Positions 47,956 to 59,600 of a stretch of DNA of 64,000 bases are shown piece after piece. The stretch is from positions 208,201 to 272,200 of the forward strand of contig NZ_VTTH01000006.1 of assembly GCF_008831265.1 (NCBI RefSeq), given 5' to 3'. The notes below the pieces were generated by a model that saw only the letters and a list, made by a program, of their open reading frames with translations, made no database searches and had not been told where the DNA came from. How positions within the stretch are numbered: the stretch's first letter is position 1; each line of letters starts with the position of its first letter. Source of the stretch: Lacisediminimonas profundi (GTDB lineage Bacteria; Pseudomonadota; Gammaproteobacteria; Burkholderiales; Burkholderiaceae_D). A program made the translations under genes and the position numbers.

Positions 47956-48425
47956 TTCTTGTCTCCGCTCCCTTCCGCGGCCTTGCTGAACAGGAACTGG
48001 CTGATCAGGTTTTCAAGCACAATGGCCGACTGCGTCATCTTGATGCGGTCACCTGCCGCAAGCAATGCCGTGTCGCCACCCGGCTCCAGGCCGATATATT
48101 GCTCGCCCAGCAAGCCGGCAGTCAGGATTTTTACCGAACTATCCTTCGGAAATTTATAGCCCGCTTGCATCTGCATCGTCACCTGGGCCTGGAACGACTT
48201 GTCGTCGAAACGGATCTCGCCGACCCGGCCGACCACCACGCCGGCGCTCTTGACCGGCGCACGCGGCTTGAGCCCGCCTATGTTGTCGAAGCGCGCGACG
48301 ACCGGATAGGTCTTCTCAAAGCTGAGCGAGCTCATGTTGCCCGCCTTGAGCGCGAGGAAAAACAGGGCGGCCGCGCCAAGCACGACAAACAGGCCTACCC
48401 ACAGATCAATTGATTTACGTTGCAT
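47952..48425 (-). CDS. mlaD: MCE-domain phospholipid transport protein MlaD
   Basis: 157 residues. One N-terminal membrane helix (LWVGLFVVLGAAALFFLAL) and one MCE domain: YPVVARFDNIGGLKPRAPVKSAGVVVGRV and AGLLGEQYIGLEPGG. Hexameric periplasmic ring bound to MlaFE. Confidence 0.96.
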   Translation of the reverse strand: MQRKSIDLWVGLFVVLGAAALFFLALKAGNMSSLSFEKTYPVVARFDNIGGLKPRAPVKSAGVVVGRVGEIRFDDKSFQAQVTMQMQAGYKFPKDSSVKILTAGLLGEQYIGLEPGGDTALLAAGDRIKMTQSAIVLENLISQFLFSKAAEGSGDKK

Positions 48426-48447
48426 GGTGCATGTCCAGAATTAACGA

Positions 48448-49230
48448 CTACTGATTGAACATCAGCGCAGTCAGGATGAAGTCAAGGGCCAGAACCGTTA
48501 GCGACCCGATGACAACGGTGCGCGTTGTCGCGCGCGAGACGCCTTCTGGCGTCGGCTGCGCCTCGTAACCTTGAAGCAGCGCGATGAAGGTGACGGCAAA
48601 TCCGAACACCACGCTCTTGATGACGCCGTTGCCGATATCTTTCCAGATATCCACGCCGTCCTGCATCTGCGACCAGAAAGCACCCTCATCCACGCCAATC
48701 AGCTGTACGCCGACCACGTAGCCGCCGAGGATGCCCACCGCGCTGAAAATGGCCGCCAGGACAGGCATTGCAATGACGCCGGCCCAGAACCGGGGTGCCA
48801 GCACGCGCTGCACCGGGTCGACCGCCATCATCTCCATTGCCGCAAGCTGCTCGCCGGCCTTCATCAGGCCGATTTCCGCCGTCAGTGAGGTGCCCGCCCG
48901 GCCCGCAAACAGCAAGGCAGTCACCACCGGACCAAGCTCGCGCACCAGCGACAATGCGACCAGCAAACCGAGCGCCTGTTCCGAACCGTAGCGGTTGAGC
49001 GTGTAATAACCCTGCAAGCCAAGCACGAATCCGACGAACAGCCCCGACACTGCAATGATCACCAACGAATAGTTGCCGATGAAGTGAACCTGGTCGGAAA
49101 CAAGCCGCGGACGCCGCAGCATTCCGCCGGATGCCCGCAGCACGGCAAAGAACATACGCGTGCCATGACCAACGTCTGCCACGTATTCGCGCAGCGCACC
49201 CCCGAGCCAGCGCAGAAAACGGCCGATCAT
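48448..49230 (-). CDS. mlaE: phospholipid transport permease MlaE
   Basis: 260 residues, about five membrane helices. GLQGYYTLNRYGSEQALGLLVALSLVRELGPVV and AGRAGTSLTAEIGLMKAGEQLAAMEMM are the MlaE family signature. Overlaps mlaF by four bases. Confidence 0.96.
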   Translation of the reverse strand: MIGRFLRWLGGALREYVADVGHGTRMFFAVLRASGGMLRRPRLVSDQVHFIGNYSLVIIAVSGLFVGFVLGLQGYYTLNRYGSEQALGLLVALSLVRELGPVVTALLFAGRAGTSLTAEIGLMKAGEQLAAMEMMAVDPVQRVLAPRFWAGVIAMPVLAAIFSAVGILGGYVVGVQLIGVDEGAFWSQMQDGVDIWKDIGNGVIKSVVFGFAVTFIALLQGYEAQPTPEGVSRATTRTVVIGSLTVLALDFILTALMFNQ

Positions 49231-50057
49231 TCCGATTGCTCCAGTGCCAGGTCTTCCGCCAGCGAACGGCCGGGATAATGGAACGGAACCGGCCCGTCCG
49301 GCTGCGCATTCACGAATTGCCGTACATAGGGATCATCCGACGCCGTCATTTCGGCGGGGGTTCCTTCCGCTACGATCTTGCCCTGCGACAAGAAATAAAC
49401 ATAATCGGCGATCAGGAACGACTCATGCACGTCGTGCGAGACCAGGATCGAGGTCGAGCCGAGTGCGTCATTCAGTTCCCGGATCAGCTTGGCAGTCATG
49501 CCCATCGAAATCGGGTCCAGTCCGGCGAAGGGCTCGTCATACATGACCAGCTCCGGATCCAGCGCAATGGCACGCGCAAGCGCTACGCGGCGCGCCATGC
49601 CACCAGAAATTTCACTCGGCATCATTTGTGCGGCATTACGCAGCCCCACCGCCTCCAGCTTCATCAGCACCAGGTCGCGAATCATGCCTTCCGGCAAGTC
49701 GGTATTTTCCCGCAGCGGATAAGCGACATTTTCAAATACAGACAGGTCCGTAAATAGCGCACCATGCTGGAACAGGACGCCCATCTTGCGCCGCATCCTG
49801 TACAAGGCAGCCTGATCGTCGGTACGCACGGGCTCGCCGTTGACGGTCACGCTTCCTTGCCCGGCACGCACTTGTCCTCCGATCAAGCGGAGGATGGTGG
49901 TCTTTCCGGAACCGGATCCGCCCATGACAGCCACCACTTTCCCCTTGGGGAAAGACATGGCGAGACCCGACAGGATCGACCTGTCGCCATAGCCGAACTG
50001 GACGTCACGAATTTCAACGAGATTGGACACGGGGCGGATTATTGCGAAAGCTGACAT
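49227..50057 (-). CDS. mlaF: phospholipid transport ATPase MlaF
   Basis: 276 residues. MGGSGSGKTTILRLIGG (Walker A), SEISGGMARRVALARAIALDPELVMYDEPFAGLDP (signature and Walker B) and LVSHDVHE (H-loop). A GTG at 50030 before SNLVEIRDVQFGYG is a likely alternative start, because neither start has a strong ribosome binding site. First gene of mlaFEDACB. Confidence 0.95.
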   Translation of the reverse strand: MSAFAIIRPVSNLVEIRDVQFGYGDRSILSGLAMSFPKGKVVAVMGGSGSGKTTILRLIGGQVRAGQGSVTVNGEPVRTDDQAALYRMRRKMGVLFQHGALFTDLSVFENVAYPLRENTDLPEGMIRDLVLMKLEAVGLRNAAQMMPSEISGGMARRVALARAIALDPELVMYDEPFAGLDPISMGMTAKLIRELNDALGSTSILVSHDVHESFLIADYVYFLSQGKIVAEGTPAEMTASDDPYVRQFVNAQPDGPVPFHYPGRSLAEDLALEQSE

Positions 50058-50134
50058 TGTAGTTCAGAAAGCCAGATCGCTCAGGATGGTACCGGGACGC
50101 CGGGCCATGCCAATTCATGTTATTGCAGGCCTGC

Positions 50135-52237
50135 CTACATGCCGGACTCGCGCACCAGGATCGCCAGGGCATTGCGCAAATAGCGCCAGCCGGGAACCTG
50201 CCAGGTTCCGTTTATCACCACCGTTCCGCGCCATGCCTGGGTGGACAGCGCGGCCGGCTTGTCCTCGACGGCCAGCGTGACGCGGTACATGGCCTGCTCC
50301 GGAATGACCTGGTTGTTTTTCTCCCGGACGATGATATGACCGCCATGGATCGTGGCCAGCATCGCATTGGGCAGTACCCGCGTCGCGTCGGCGTCGACGC
50401 CCATCACCTTCAGGCTGAGCGAAGGCCCGCCGCCACCGTCCGTGGAAAAGCGTCCGCTGTCGCCCACTGAAATGCGCTTGACTTCTTCCTCGTCCAGATA
50501 GGTTTCCACTACCCAGGCACCCTGCTTGACCAGGATCGCGATGCGTTCCTTGCGCCCCACCCATTGGCCACGGTGCAAGTCGGGATCGACGTCGCGCACC
50601 ACGCCTGGCCAGGGCGCTTTCGGCGAATACAAGGACAACTCTTCTTCCAGGCTGGTCAGTTCGGCTTCCGCAGTCGCCAGCTCCACCTGCAAGCTTTGCA
50701 GCCGTGAACGGGTGTCGGTGTCCAGACCGGCAGCCGCAGCCTGCCAGCGAAGGCGGTCGACCTTGGCCTTCAGGCCGGCCCGGCGCCATGCCAGATCGGG
50801 GGAGTAAAGTCGCAACACCTCGGCCCCGGCGGCGATGGTGGCGCCCTCGGCCGGTGGCGCGCTTTCCACGCGCGCGCCTTGCGGGGCAAAAATCGGAACG
50901 GTCTCGGCCGGTTTCAGGACTCCGCTGACGCCGATGCGGCCAGGCCAGGGCATGAACACCAGCGCAACGAGTGCGCCGGCAATGATGGCGGACCGCCGCG
51001 AACGGGCACGGGAGGCGATGACGGGCCAGCGAGGTTTCCAGGCCATGATTTCCTGCTTTAATGGTTTCAACACGAACCAACCGATTTCAATCACGAAAAG
51101 AAGGATGCCGACCGCCTTCACGAAGAAGTGATAGACCAATACGGCGATCCCGAGGAACAACACCAGCCGATAGATCCAGACGCCCCATGCGAACAGGATG
51201 AGCGCGATCTCCTTGCGCCGCGAAAAATGCTCAGGCCTGTCCTCGCGCAAATCAAACAGCACTTCGCGCAAATGCCAGCGCGCCAATGCAAAACTGCGCT
51301 CGTGCAGGTTGGGCATGTCGAGCCAGTCGGAAAGGATGAAATACCCGTCGAAACGCATGAACGGGCTGGCATTGATCGCAATCGTGGCAATCCAGCTGGT
51401 GGTCGCCAGAAAAAATGCGGACGACCGCAGCGCCCCGTCGGGCAACAGCGCCCATGCCAGCGTGGCCCAGCTGGCAATCATCAGTTCGGTGGCAATTCCC
51501 GCGGTCGCAACCTGCAAGCGTTGCATGCGGTCGGTCAGGCGCCAGGTGTCGTTGGTGTCGGTGTAGGCAACCGGCATCATGACCAGGAAAGCAACGCCCA
51601 TCGCCGGCACCCGACAGCCCAGCCGTTTCGCGCTAAACGCATGTCCGAGCTCGTGAAACACCTTCACCCCAAACAGCGTCACGCCGTAAGCCAGGAATCC
51701 GGCCAGGTTGAAGGTGTCCATCAGCGAAGCGGAAAAACTGTCCCAGTTCCGGGCCACCTCGAACAAGCCGATGCCGAACGCTGCCAGCGTAGCCAGCAGG
51801 AATTTTCGCGAGAAAAAGAACTCTGCAACCGGCAGCATGCGCCCCAGCCAACGATCGGGCCGCACCAGCGGTATGCGGAAGAACAGGTAGTGGTGGACCA
51901 GCCAATTGAAAGCCGTGCCCTGCATGGCCGCCAGCCGGTCCGCCATCTTGCGCGCGTTGTCGCCCCCGGTGCGCTGCAGCAGTTCATTGTCCGTCAGGAA
52001 GGTGCGCACGCCTTCGACATCGGCGGGCTCGGCGTGCAGCGTGGTCTCGATAGCGATGGCGCCGACAATTTCGTCGATATCATCCATCCACCATCGCTGC
52101 AGGATGACGAGCGTCAGCCAGTCGATCTTGTAGTACCGGTTTCGGACCGGGTCGTGCAGCGTCCAGCTCGGCTGCCCATCCGGCAGGTTTGCGCCGGGCA
52201 TCAGGCTCAGTTCCTCGCGCAGCGCAGGCAAGGACAT
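50135..52237 (-). CDS. M50-type (site-2 protease) metalloprotease fused to a HlyD-like domain
   Basis: 700 residues. N-terminal PqqD-like region (about 1-120), then several membrane helices with VKVFHELGHAFSAKRLG (HExxH zinc motif) and a second metal-ligand segment NASPFMRFDGYFILSDWLDMPN. C-terminal biotinyl-lipoyl/HlyD part (about 430-690) with a coiled-coil (LQSLQVELATAEAELTSLEEEL) and LYSPKAPWPGVV. It follows the HlyD gene by one base. Such hybrids lie beside large repeat proteins and probably form a membrane export or processing device. Confidence 0.87.
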   Translation of the reverse strand: MSLPALREELSLMPGANLPDGQPSWTLHDPVRNRYYKIDWLTLVILQRWWMDDIDEIVGAIAIETTLHAEPADVEGVRTFLTDNELLQRTGGDNARKMADRLAAMQGTAFNWLVHHYLFFRIPLVRPDRWLGRMLPVAEFFFSRKFLLATLAAFGIGLFEVARNWDSFSASLMDTFNLAGFLAYGVTLFGVKVFHELGHAFSAKRLGCRVPAMGVAFLVMMPVAYTDTNDTWRLTDRMQRLQVATAGIATELMIASWATLAWALLPDGALRSSAFFLATTSWIATIAINASPFMRFDGYFILSDWLDMPNLHERSFALARWHLREVLFDLREDRPEHFSRRKEIALILFAWGVWIYRLVLFLGIAVLVYHFFVKAVGILLFVIEIGWFVLKPLKQEIMAWKPRWPVIASRARSRRSAIIAGALVALVFMPWPGRIGVSGVLKPAETVPIFAPQGARVESAPPAEGATIAAGAEVLRLYSPDLAWRRAGLKAKVDRLRWQAAAAGLDTDTRSRLQSLQVELATAEAELTSLEEELSLYSPKAPWPGVVRDVDPDLHRGQWVGRKERIAILVKQGAWVVETYLDEEEVKRISVGDSGRFSTDGGGGPSLSLKVMGVDADATRVLPNAMLATIHGGHIIVREKNNQVIPEQAMYRVTLAVEDKPAALSTQAWRGTVVINGTWQVPGWRYLRNALAILVRESGM

Positions 52238-52238
52238 G

Positions 52239-53675
52239 CTACAGGCCCAGCGTCGAGCGGATCGTGGCCAGCGGCCGGCGCATCAGCCAGTAAGAGAACG
52301 GCACGCGTTCGCCATACAACTTGGCAGTTCCTTTCAGCCCGACACGGTGATCAGTCGACTCGTCCAGGCGGGCGCGCACACGATAGGCATAGCTGCCGTC
52401 GGGCCGCTGTACGGCGTCATGGGAAATATAGCGAAGCGTCGCCGTCACCGGAGACAAGGGGCTGGAATTCAGGTAGAGGCTGACCGAGGCGCCTTCCATC
52501 ATGGGAATGGCATCGCCCATCGCCACCCAGGCTTCCACTTCCTTGTCGTTCGGCGTCGCGATGCGCATCACACGCTCGCCGACAGAGACGGGACGGCCTA
52601 TCCACTCGCTGGGATCGTCAACCAGCACCATCCCGTCCTGGGGCGCCAGTACCCGGGCGCGGGCCAACTGCTCCGCCAGGTACACCACTTCCGCCCGCTT
52701 CTCCTCTATCTTGCCGGTCAACAGTGCCATCTGCGCCTTGGAACGCACGTCGGAAAGCGCCTGCTGCGTGGTTTGCCGGTATTCAGCTTCAGCGGTCGCC
52801 ATGGTCTGACGGGCAACCTCGAGGCGCGATTCGATCAATGCCTCGTCGAAACTGAACAGTACCTGATTCTTCTTGACGGTCTGGTTCGGCCGCACTGCGA
52901 AGCTTTCGATCACGCCCTCAAGCGGCGAGCGGATCACTGCCGGACTGGCTGCAACCAGCTCGCCTGGAGCAAGCACGGTCAGGCGCACCGGGAAGAACAA
53001 TATTACGAGCACGGCAATGGTGATCCAGACAGGACGGTGTTGCCACCATCGCCCGGCGCCCTCCTCGGGCCGAATGAAACCAAGAACGCGGCTTTTCCAG
53101 ACATGCCAGGAAAACAGGGGCGGCTTGAAACGCGCCTGCCAGGCATGGTTCCAGACGTCCATCCATTCAACCAGCAGCGACCCTTCCTGCTCGGACCACG
53201 GCAGGTCGCGCACCAGCAGCAGTGCCCCGCGCGTACTGTTCTTTATATTGCGCGGCGCTGGCAACGGCAGCCACATCGCAGATTCAGGCAACCACTCGTC
53301 CCACTCTTCTGCCAGGTCTTCCGGCAGATCGGTCTTGTCGAATGCGTGCGGCCGCCTGTTCTCGATGCTCACGTGCCGGAATACTCGCTCGAGCCAATGC
53401 GCATACGGGGCATTGGCCTCGATCTGCACCACGCCGGAAAGCGCACGCAGACCGCCGCCTTCGAACCACAGCGCAGCCTGCCGATATGGCGCCAGCGAAT
53501 GACTGTCGTTGACCGCCATGAACGCCAGCTCGGCCATGTCCCGAGCGTGACGGGCGCGACGGGACAAATCGAGTAGCGCTGCCAGCGGGGTGTTGGCCGT
53601 GCTGGCAGCCGGCTCGGCGCGGCCTGATGCCGGCTCCGCCGGCTTTTCCTGGATGCTTATTACCGGATCACTCAT
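52239..53675 (-). CDS. HlyD-family periplasmic adaptor with N-terminal GAF-like region
   Basis: 478 residues. Residues about 30-190 look like a GAF-type sensor domain (cytoplasmic), then a membrane helix at about 230-248 (WITIAVLVILFFPVRLTVL) and the membrane-fusion part: GELVAASPAVIRSPLEGVIESF (lipoyl), coiled-coil with QQALSDVRSKAQMALLTGKIEEKRAEV, RVLAPQDGMVLV, and a beta-barrel. Overlaps the giant gene's stop by four bases (ATGA). Probably works with the M50-HlyD hybrid; no ABC ATPase or TolC gene is seen in the window. Confidence 0.87.
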   Translation of the reverse strand: MSDPVISIQEKPAEPASGRAEPAASTANTPLAALLDLSRRARHARDMAELAFMAVNDSHSLAPYRQAALWFEGGGLRALSGVVQIEANAPYAHWLERVFRHVSIENRRPHAFDKTDLPEDLAEEWDEWLPESAMWLPLPAPRNIKNSTRGALLLVRDLPWSEQEGSLLVEWMDVWNHAWQARFKPPLFSWHVWKSRVLGFIRPEEGAGRWWQHRPVWITIAVLVILFFPVRLTVLAPGELVAASPAVIRSPLEGVIESFAVRPNQTVKKNQVLFSFDEALIESRLEVARQTMATAEAEYRQTTQQALSDVRSKAQMALLTGKIEEKRAEVVYLAEQLARARVLAPQDGMVLVDDPSEWIGRPVSVGERVMRIATPNDKEVEAWVAMGDAIPMMEGASVSLYLNSSPLSPVTATLRYISHDAVQRPDGSYAYRVRARLDESTDHRVGLKGTAKLYGERVPFSYWLMRRPLATIRSTLGL

Positions 53676-56600
53676 GAAGGTTTGGCCGAATCAGGGCTTC
53701 CTTTGATTATTGGTGCGGCAGGCCGAGGTTGCGGCAATTCCTTGCTGCCACCCTTGATTGCGTTTTTCAACTGGTCCGAGAAACTCGGACGGCCGCCGAT
53801 CTTATCGTTCTGCTCGCCGACTTGGAAGCGGAACATGGTCCTGGCCTCGCGTCCGGCGTTGTCGTGGGCCGTCAACTTGATCTTCAGCTCACCATCGAAC
53901 GCCTTGGGCGTTACGAATTTGAACACACCGCTGCGGCTGTCGAACTGCAACCATTTCGGCAGCGGGCTACCGTCAGCAAGCTCTGCTGTCAATTCGACCC
54001 AGGCATCGGATTTCGTGTGCACGAATGCATCCGGCGGGATCGGAAAGCTGCCGACCGACTCGCGTTCAGCGAACTGGTCTCCAACACCCCGGAAAACAGT
54101 CAGGTTGGCCGCTTGCGACGGCAAGACCATTGCCTGCCACCCGATGTTCATGGTGAAGTTCGGATCGGCCATTCCTCCCTTGCGTCCCCAATCGGAGAAG
54201 TTGAACCGCTCCCAGGCGCCGGCGCCGTTGGACTCCAGCCCGCTCTCGGTGGAGAAAGCGATCTGGGACGGACGCAACAAGGAATCGAATGAAGAAACCG
54301 GCTGCCTGTCGTGGGCTGTCGGCAGGCTGATGTCGACGCGGAATGCGAGCGCCGGCACATTATTGTCGATCACCACCGGCCCCAGGATCGGAGCCTGTGC
54401 CGGATCGTTCGTCGACGCCGTCGCTCCTGTGCCGGTGCCGGTGCCCGCACCCGTATCAGTGAAGGCTGCTCGCGTGCTCTCGATCAGCGCGAAAATGCCC
54501 GGATCGAGGATCGATCCGATCGTCTGGTCTTCATCGCCACGTTGGTTGTCGACGAAATAAATCTCGACATACGAGAGCCCCGCGGCCGCAAGTTGTTCGG
54601 CATTGAGCGACCTGATGTCCTGGATTTCATTGCCGTCGGCGTTGAAGAACTTGGCGCCGGTCAGCATCTGCTTTCCATTGACCACGACATTCTTCAGGAC
54701 GTAGTCCTCGTAGCGGACAATGATCATGTTGCCAGTCGAGTCGAGAGCATACTCGCCAGCCGCATCGGTCTGGAACACTGGCTTCAGGAAGCTGTTGATC
54801 AACGTACCTGCCGGCAGCAGCACCTTGACCATCTGTTGCCTGGTGGCGAAGCCATCCCTCAGCTCTGCTTCGTAGCTTTGCTTGAATGCCAGGTACTCGT
54901 TGTACGCCTGCTCGTTCGCAGCCTTGAGGGCCGCCAGTTGCTGCGGCGATTCGATGATCTCGGGCTTGAGGGTGAACTGAAGGATGCCGAGCGGCGCATC
55001 CAGGCTCTGCAGGCTCATTCCGGCCACCTGCTCCGCACTGCCAACGTCGCCGAGTATCTTTCCGCCCAGTTCGCGTGACACGCTGCCCACGCCGACGCCC
55101 TCGATTTTCAGCGCCGACGAAATCGTGGCGAGCAATGCCTGCTCTTCGGCCGAATTGCCGAGCACTCCATGAAGCGCCGCATTCAACGCAACGTTCATCT
55201 CGTTCAGGGTATCGGTGATCACCGGGCTGGTGCCCCTGGTGGCCGCCAGCGACATGTAGCTGGTCGGATCGGCCGGATCCGAACTGACCGTCGGGAACGA
55301 GGCCACGTTGCTTTGCAGGTCGTCCGTGAGGCCGTCGTTGTTCATGTCGCCGGCGAACAGCTCGGTGAAATCGTCAACCCCGTCCGTATCCTTGTCCAGC
55401 GAGACATGCGCCGTATAGTCGGTATCAATCTGGTTGGCTGTGGTACGCACGGACAGATTGAAGAATCCGCTGAAGTTGGCCGGGGCCGTAATCTTCAGCA
55501 TCGAGCCGCTGAGCGTGGCAGTCACGCCCGTCAGCGGGTCGGTGACAGGATTGCCAAATATCAAATTGCCGTTCGAATCAGTGAAGCCGATCTGGAACGC
55601 GATCGGCGAGCCGCCTTCCGGGTTGAAGTAAATCTTGCTCAGGTCGACCTGATTGCTGCCGCCCGCTTCTACCCCGATTTCGATGTTGCCGTCGCCGATG
55701 CCCGGCTGCGCGCCTTCGATCACATTGGTGACCTGAACCGACACATCCTTGGTCGCCACGCCGCCCCGGCCATCCGCGACATTCACGGTGAACGAGTAGA
55801 CATTGTCGCCAACGGTGGTTCCGCCGAGGTCCGACGGCTTTTCGAAGTCGAGCGGCTTGAGCAGGGTGACGTTGCCCTGCGCGTCCACCGCAAACCGGCT
55901 GGAATCTGCGCCGGTCAGCGTATAACTGAGGCTCTCGTTGATCCCATCCGCATTGTCGGCCACGGCGTCGTTGCCAGCGATGGTGAACAACAGGTCCCCT
56001 GCCTTTGCTGTCTCCGCGATCTGTACCGCGCCGGGCGCAGTCAGCGTCGGTGCAATATTCGGCAATGTCTCGGGCCCGGCCAGGGTGACCGCGATCGACG
56101 CAGTGCCCGTCGCACCGGCCCGATCCTTGGCGGTGATCATCAAGGTCACCGGGCTGGAAACACCCAGCGTATTCGTCACTGTCAGGATCGAGCCGTTGAC
56201 AGTTGCGGTCACGCCGTCCGCTGCGGACACGGTGTAGGTGAGCTTGCCCAGGTCCTCCGGATCGACATCGGCGAATACGGATCTGAGGTCCATCCGCACC
56301 GTCTGCCCCTGCTTCAGGGTGATCGGCTCGATCGCCTTGCCGATCGGCGCATCGTTGACGTTGCGCACGCTGAAATTCAGCTCCGACATTGTCGTCGTGC
56401 TCATCCGTCCAGGCTCGCCGTATTCGAGGTGGAAATTCAGTTTGTCGTAACGGACTGCAAACTCGTCCTGCTTGGGCGTGAACTGCAGATTCGATATCTG
56501 GTCGAGTCGTATCCGGGTGCCGGCTACGACCTCGGTCAGATTGCCATTCGCGTCAGCCAGCCTGGCAAGTCCGATGACCGGAATGCTGTCCAGCACCACC

Positions 56601-59600
56601 CAGATGCTGCTGTCCGGTACGCTGATACTTGCACTCGCGCTGTTCGTCAGACGCAACGGGAAATCATTTTTGCTGAGGTGCACCGTCGTGTCTTCGTTCA
56701 TCACGATGACCGGCGAGGCATCAACAAAGAGCCTGACTGCCGTATCCACGCTCAGCGTGGCGTTGCCAGCAGACCCTTTGTTCCCTGCGGCGTCCGCGTA
56801 GGTCTCGGCGCCGACTGCAACCGTTACGGTCGTTGCCGCCATGTTCACCGGCGGGGTGTACAAGGCCGTGAACACTTTCGGATCGCTGGTCGGAACAAGG
56901 GCGCCGAGGGTGCCGGCGCTGACGCTGATGTCGCTCAACTCGAAGCCGGTCGGGACTTCGCCGAAAGTAAAGGTGAGCGTGGTCGATTCGCCAGCATTCA
57001 GGACTGGACTGCCTGCGGACACCGCGACTTGCGGACCGCTGAGATCCAGCGTGAAGCTCAGACTGGAGAACTCGCTATTGCCGTGGCTGTCGCTATCAAT
57101 CACCTGCACCGTGTATTCGCCATCTTGCTGCGGCGGGGTGAAGGTGCTGGTGGCCGGGCCGCCATTTATGCTGTAAAGGCGAGTTACGCCAGGCGCCGGA
57201 TCGCTGAACCTGAGCGAGGCGACATTCGTCACCTTGTCGGTAGTGTTCGGTCCCGAGTCCGCAAGCAGCTCGATTTCCGGCTGTACAACGCCGCGCACCT
57301 GGATCGTGACCGTTGCGATCTCGCTGTCTGCCGTGCCGTCATTAGCGCGGTAGGTGAACGCATCGCTTCCGAAATAGCCCTGATCCGGCGTATAGGTGAA
57401 GCTGCCATCTGCGTTGAGCGTAAGCGTCCCATGTTCCGGGCCGGTTACCACACTGGACGACAATGCATCACCGTCCGCATCCGTATCGTTGCCGAGAACG
57501 GAGAGCGCTACCGGGACGATCAGCGTCTGGTTCCTGTTGGTGGCGTACGAGTCACCCTGCGCTCCCGCAAGGTCATTCTTGCCATTGATGGTGAAGCTGA
57601 TCTCTTTGGTACTGCCGTCCAGCGACGTGACAGCAAAGGTCTCGACCTTCACCTTTCCCACGGCAAGCGATTGCACCGCCTCATTGGAGACCGTGTAGGT
57701 GTAGCTCCCATCGGCCGCCAGTTGAAGCTGGCCTAGCGTGCCAGGCGCTGCTGTGACACTGGTCCGGAATGAATTTTCACCGGCGTCGATGTCGATCAGG
57801 CCAACTGTGCCAGTCGCAACCAGATTGCCGATGTCGTTGACACCGGTGTCTTCGGTGACAGAAGCCGCGCCCGGCGTACCGATCAGGGCGCCGTCGTTGG
57901 CGCCGCTGATGGTGACCGTAATCGTCTGGCTGCTTCCATCCAGCGTGACCACGGTGAATGTGTCGGTCAGCGTCGCGCCGGCTGGCAGCGATTGGACTGC
58001 TCCGGATCCGTTATCCACTGTGTAGGTCCAGGCGCCGGTGCCTGCTTCAAACGTGAAGCTGCCGTGCTGCCCGGCACCAGTTCCGGATTCGATCGGCGCG
58101 AATGCTGCTTCGCCGGAATCCGGATCCGAAACCGTCAACACGCCCCCGGTAGCAAGGGTCGCGTCTTCCGTGACGGCTCCCGATGCCGTGCCGCCAATCA
58201 GGGCAGCGTCATTGGTGCCTGCAATATTGATGACGACCGTGCTTGTCGTACCGTCGGCGCTGGTGACCGTGAACGAGTCGGTATAGGTCTGACCCGCGAC
58301 GAATTCGTCATGCGCAGAGTCGGCCGTATAGGACCATGATCCATTGGCGCCTATCGAGAATTTTCCATAGGATCCGGCGGTACCGACCTGCTCCACGAAC
58401 TGCTGTTCGCTATCCACATCGCTGATGGAGAGCGAGCCGTCCGTGCTGATTGCCGCTGCCGTGTCTGCTTCAGTCAGGTTGATTGATGCAGATGTAAGGA
58501 CGGCGGCATCGTTGGTGCCGGTGATGTTCACGATCACGCTTGTCTGCGTGCCGTCGACGCTGGTCACCGTGAAGGTGTCAGTGTAGGTACGACCGGCGAC
58601 GAACTCATCGTGGGCGGAGTCGGCGTTGTAGGTCCAGGCGCCGTCTGTCCCGATGGAGAACTTGCCATAGGCTCCGGCGACGTCAGTCTGCGCCGCAAAA
58701 CTTGCGGCGCTATCCACATCGCTGATCGACAGCGTGCCACTGGTGCTGATCGCTGCTGCCGTATTCGCTTCGGTCAGATCGATCGTTGCTGAACCCAGGA
58801 CCGCAGCGTCATTCGTACCCAGGATGTTGACGACGACCGAGGTGGTGCTGCCATCGGCGCTGGCCACGGTGAAGGATTCGGTATAGGTCACCCCCGCCAC
58901 GAATTCGTTGTGGGCCGAAGACGCAGTGTAGGTCCAGGCGCCGTCCGTGCCGATCGAGAATGTTCCGTACTTCCCGGCCGTGCCTGTCTGCGCTACGAAA
59001 GTTGCGTCACTGTCGACGTCACTGATCGACAGGCTGCCGCTCGTCGAGATTGCCGCCGCCGTTGCCGCTTCGGTCAGGTTGACCGTCGCAGAGCCCAGCG
59101 CCGCCGCATCGTTGGTGCCGAGAATGTTCACAACGACGGATGTCTGCGTGCCGTCAGCGCTGGATACCGTGAAGGTGTCCGTGTAGGTCTGACCTGCCAC
59201 GAATTCGTTGCGCGCCGAATCTGCCGTGTACGTCCAGGCGCCATCCGTGCCGATCGAGAACGTGCCGTAGGTTCCGGCCACATCCGTCTGGGCTTCGAAC
59301 GTCGCGTCGCTGTCCACGTCGCTGATCGACAGGCTGCCGCTCGTGCTGATCGCCGCTGCCGTTGCCGCTTCGGTCAGGTTGACCGTCGCCGAACCGAGCG
59401 CCGCTGCGTCGTTGGTGCCCAGGATATTGACCACTATCAAGGTCGTTACCCCATCGACATTCGTCACCGTGAAGGTGTCGGTGTACGTCTGACCTGCAAC
59501 AAACTCGTTGTTGGCAGAGTTCGCCGAATAAGCCCAGGAACCATCCGCGTCAACTGTGAATCGTCCATATGAGCCGGTGCTGGTCTGTGGGCTGAAGGCC

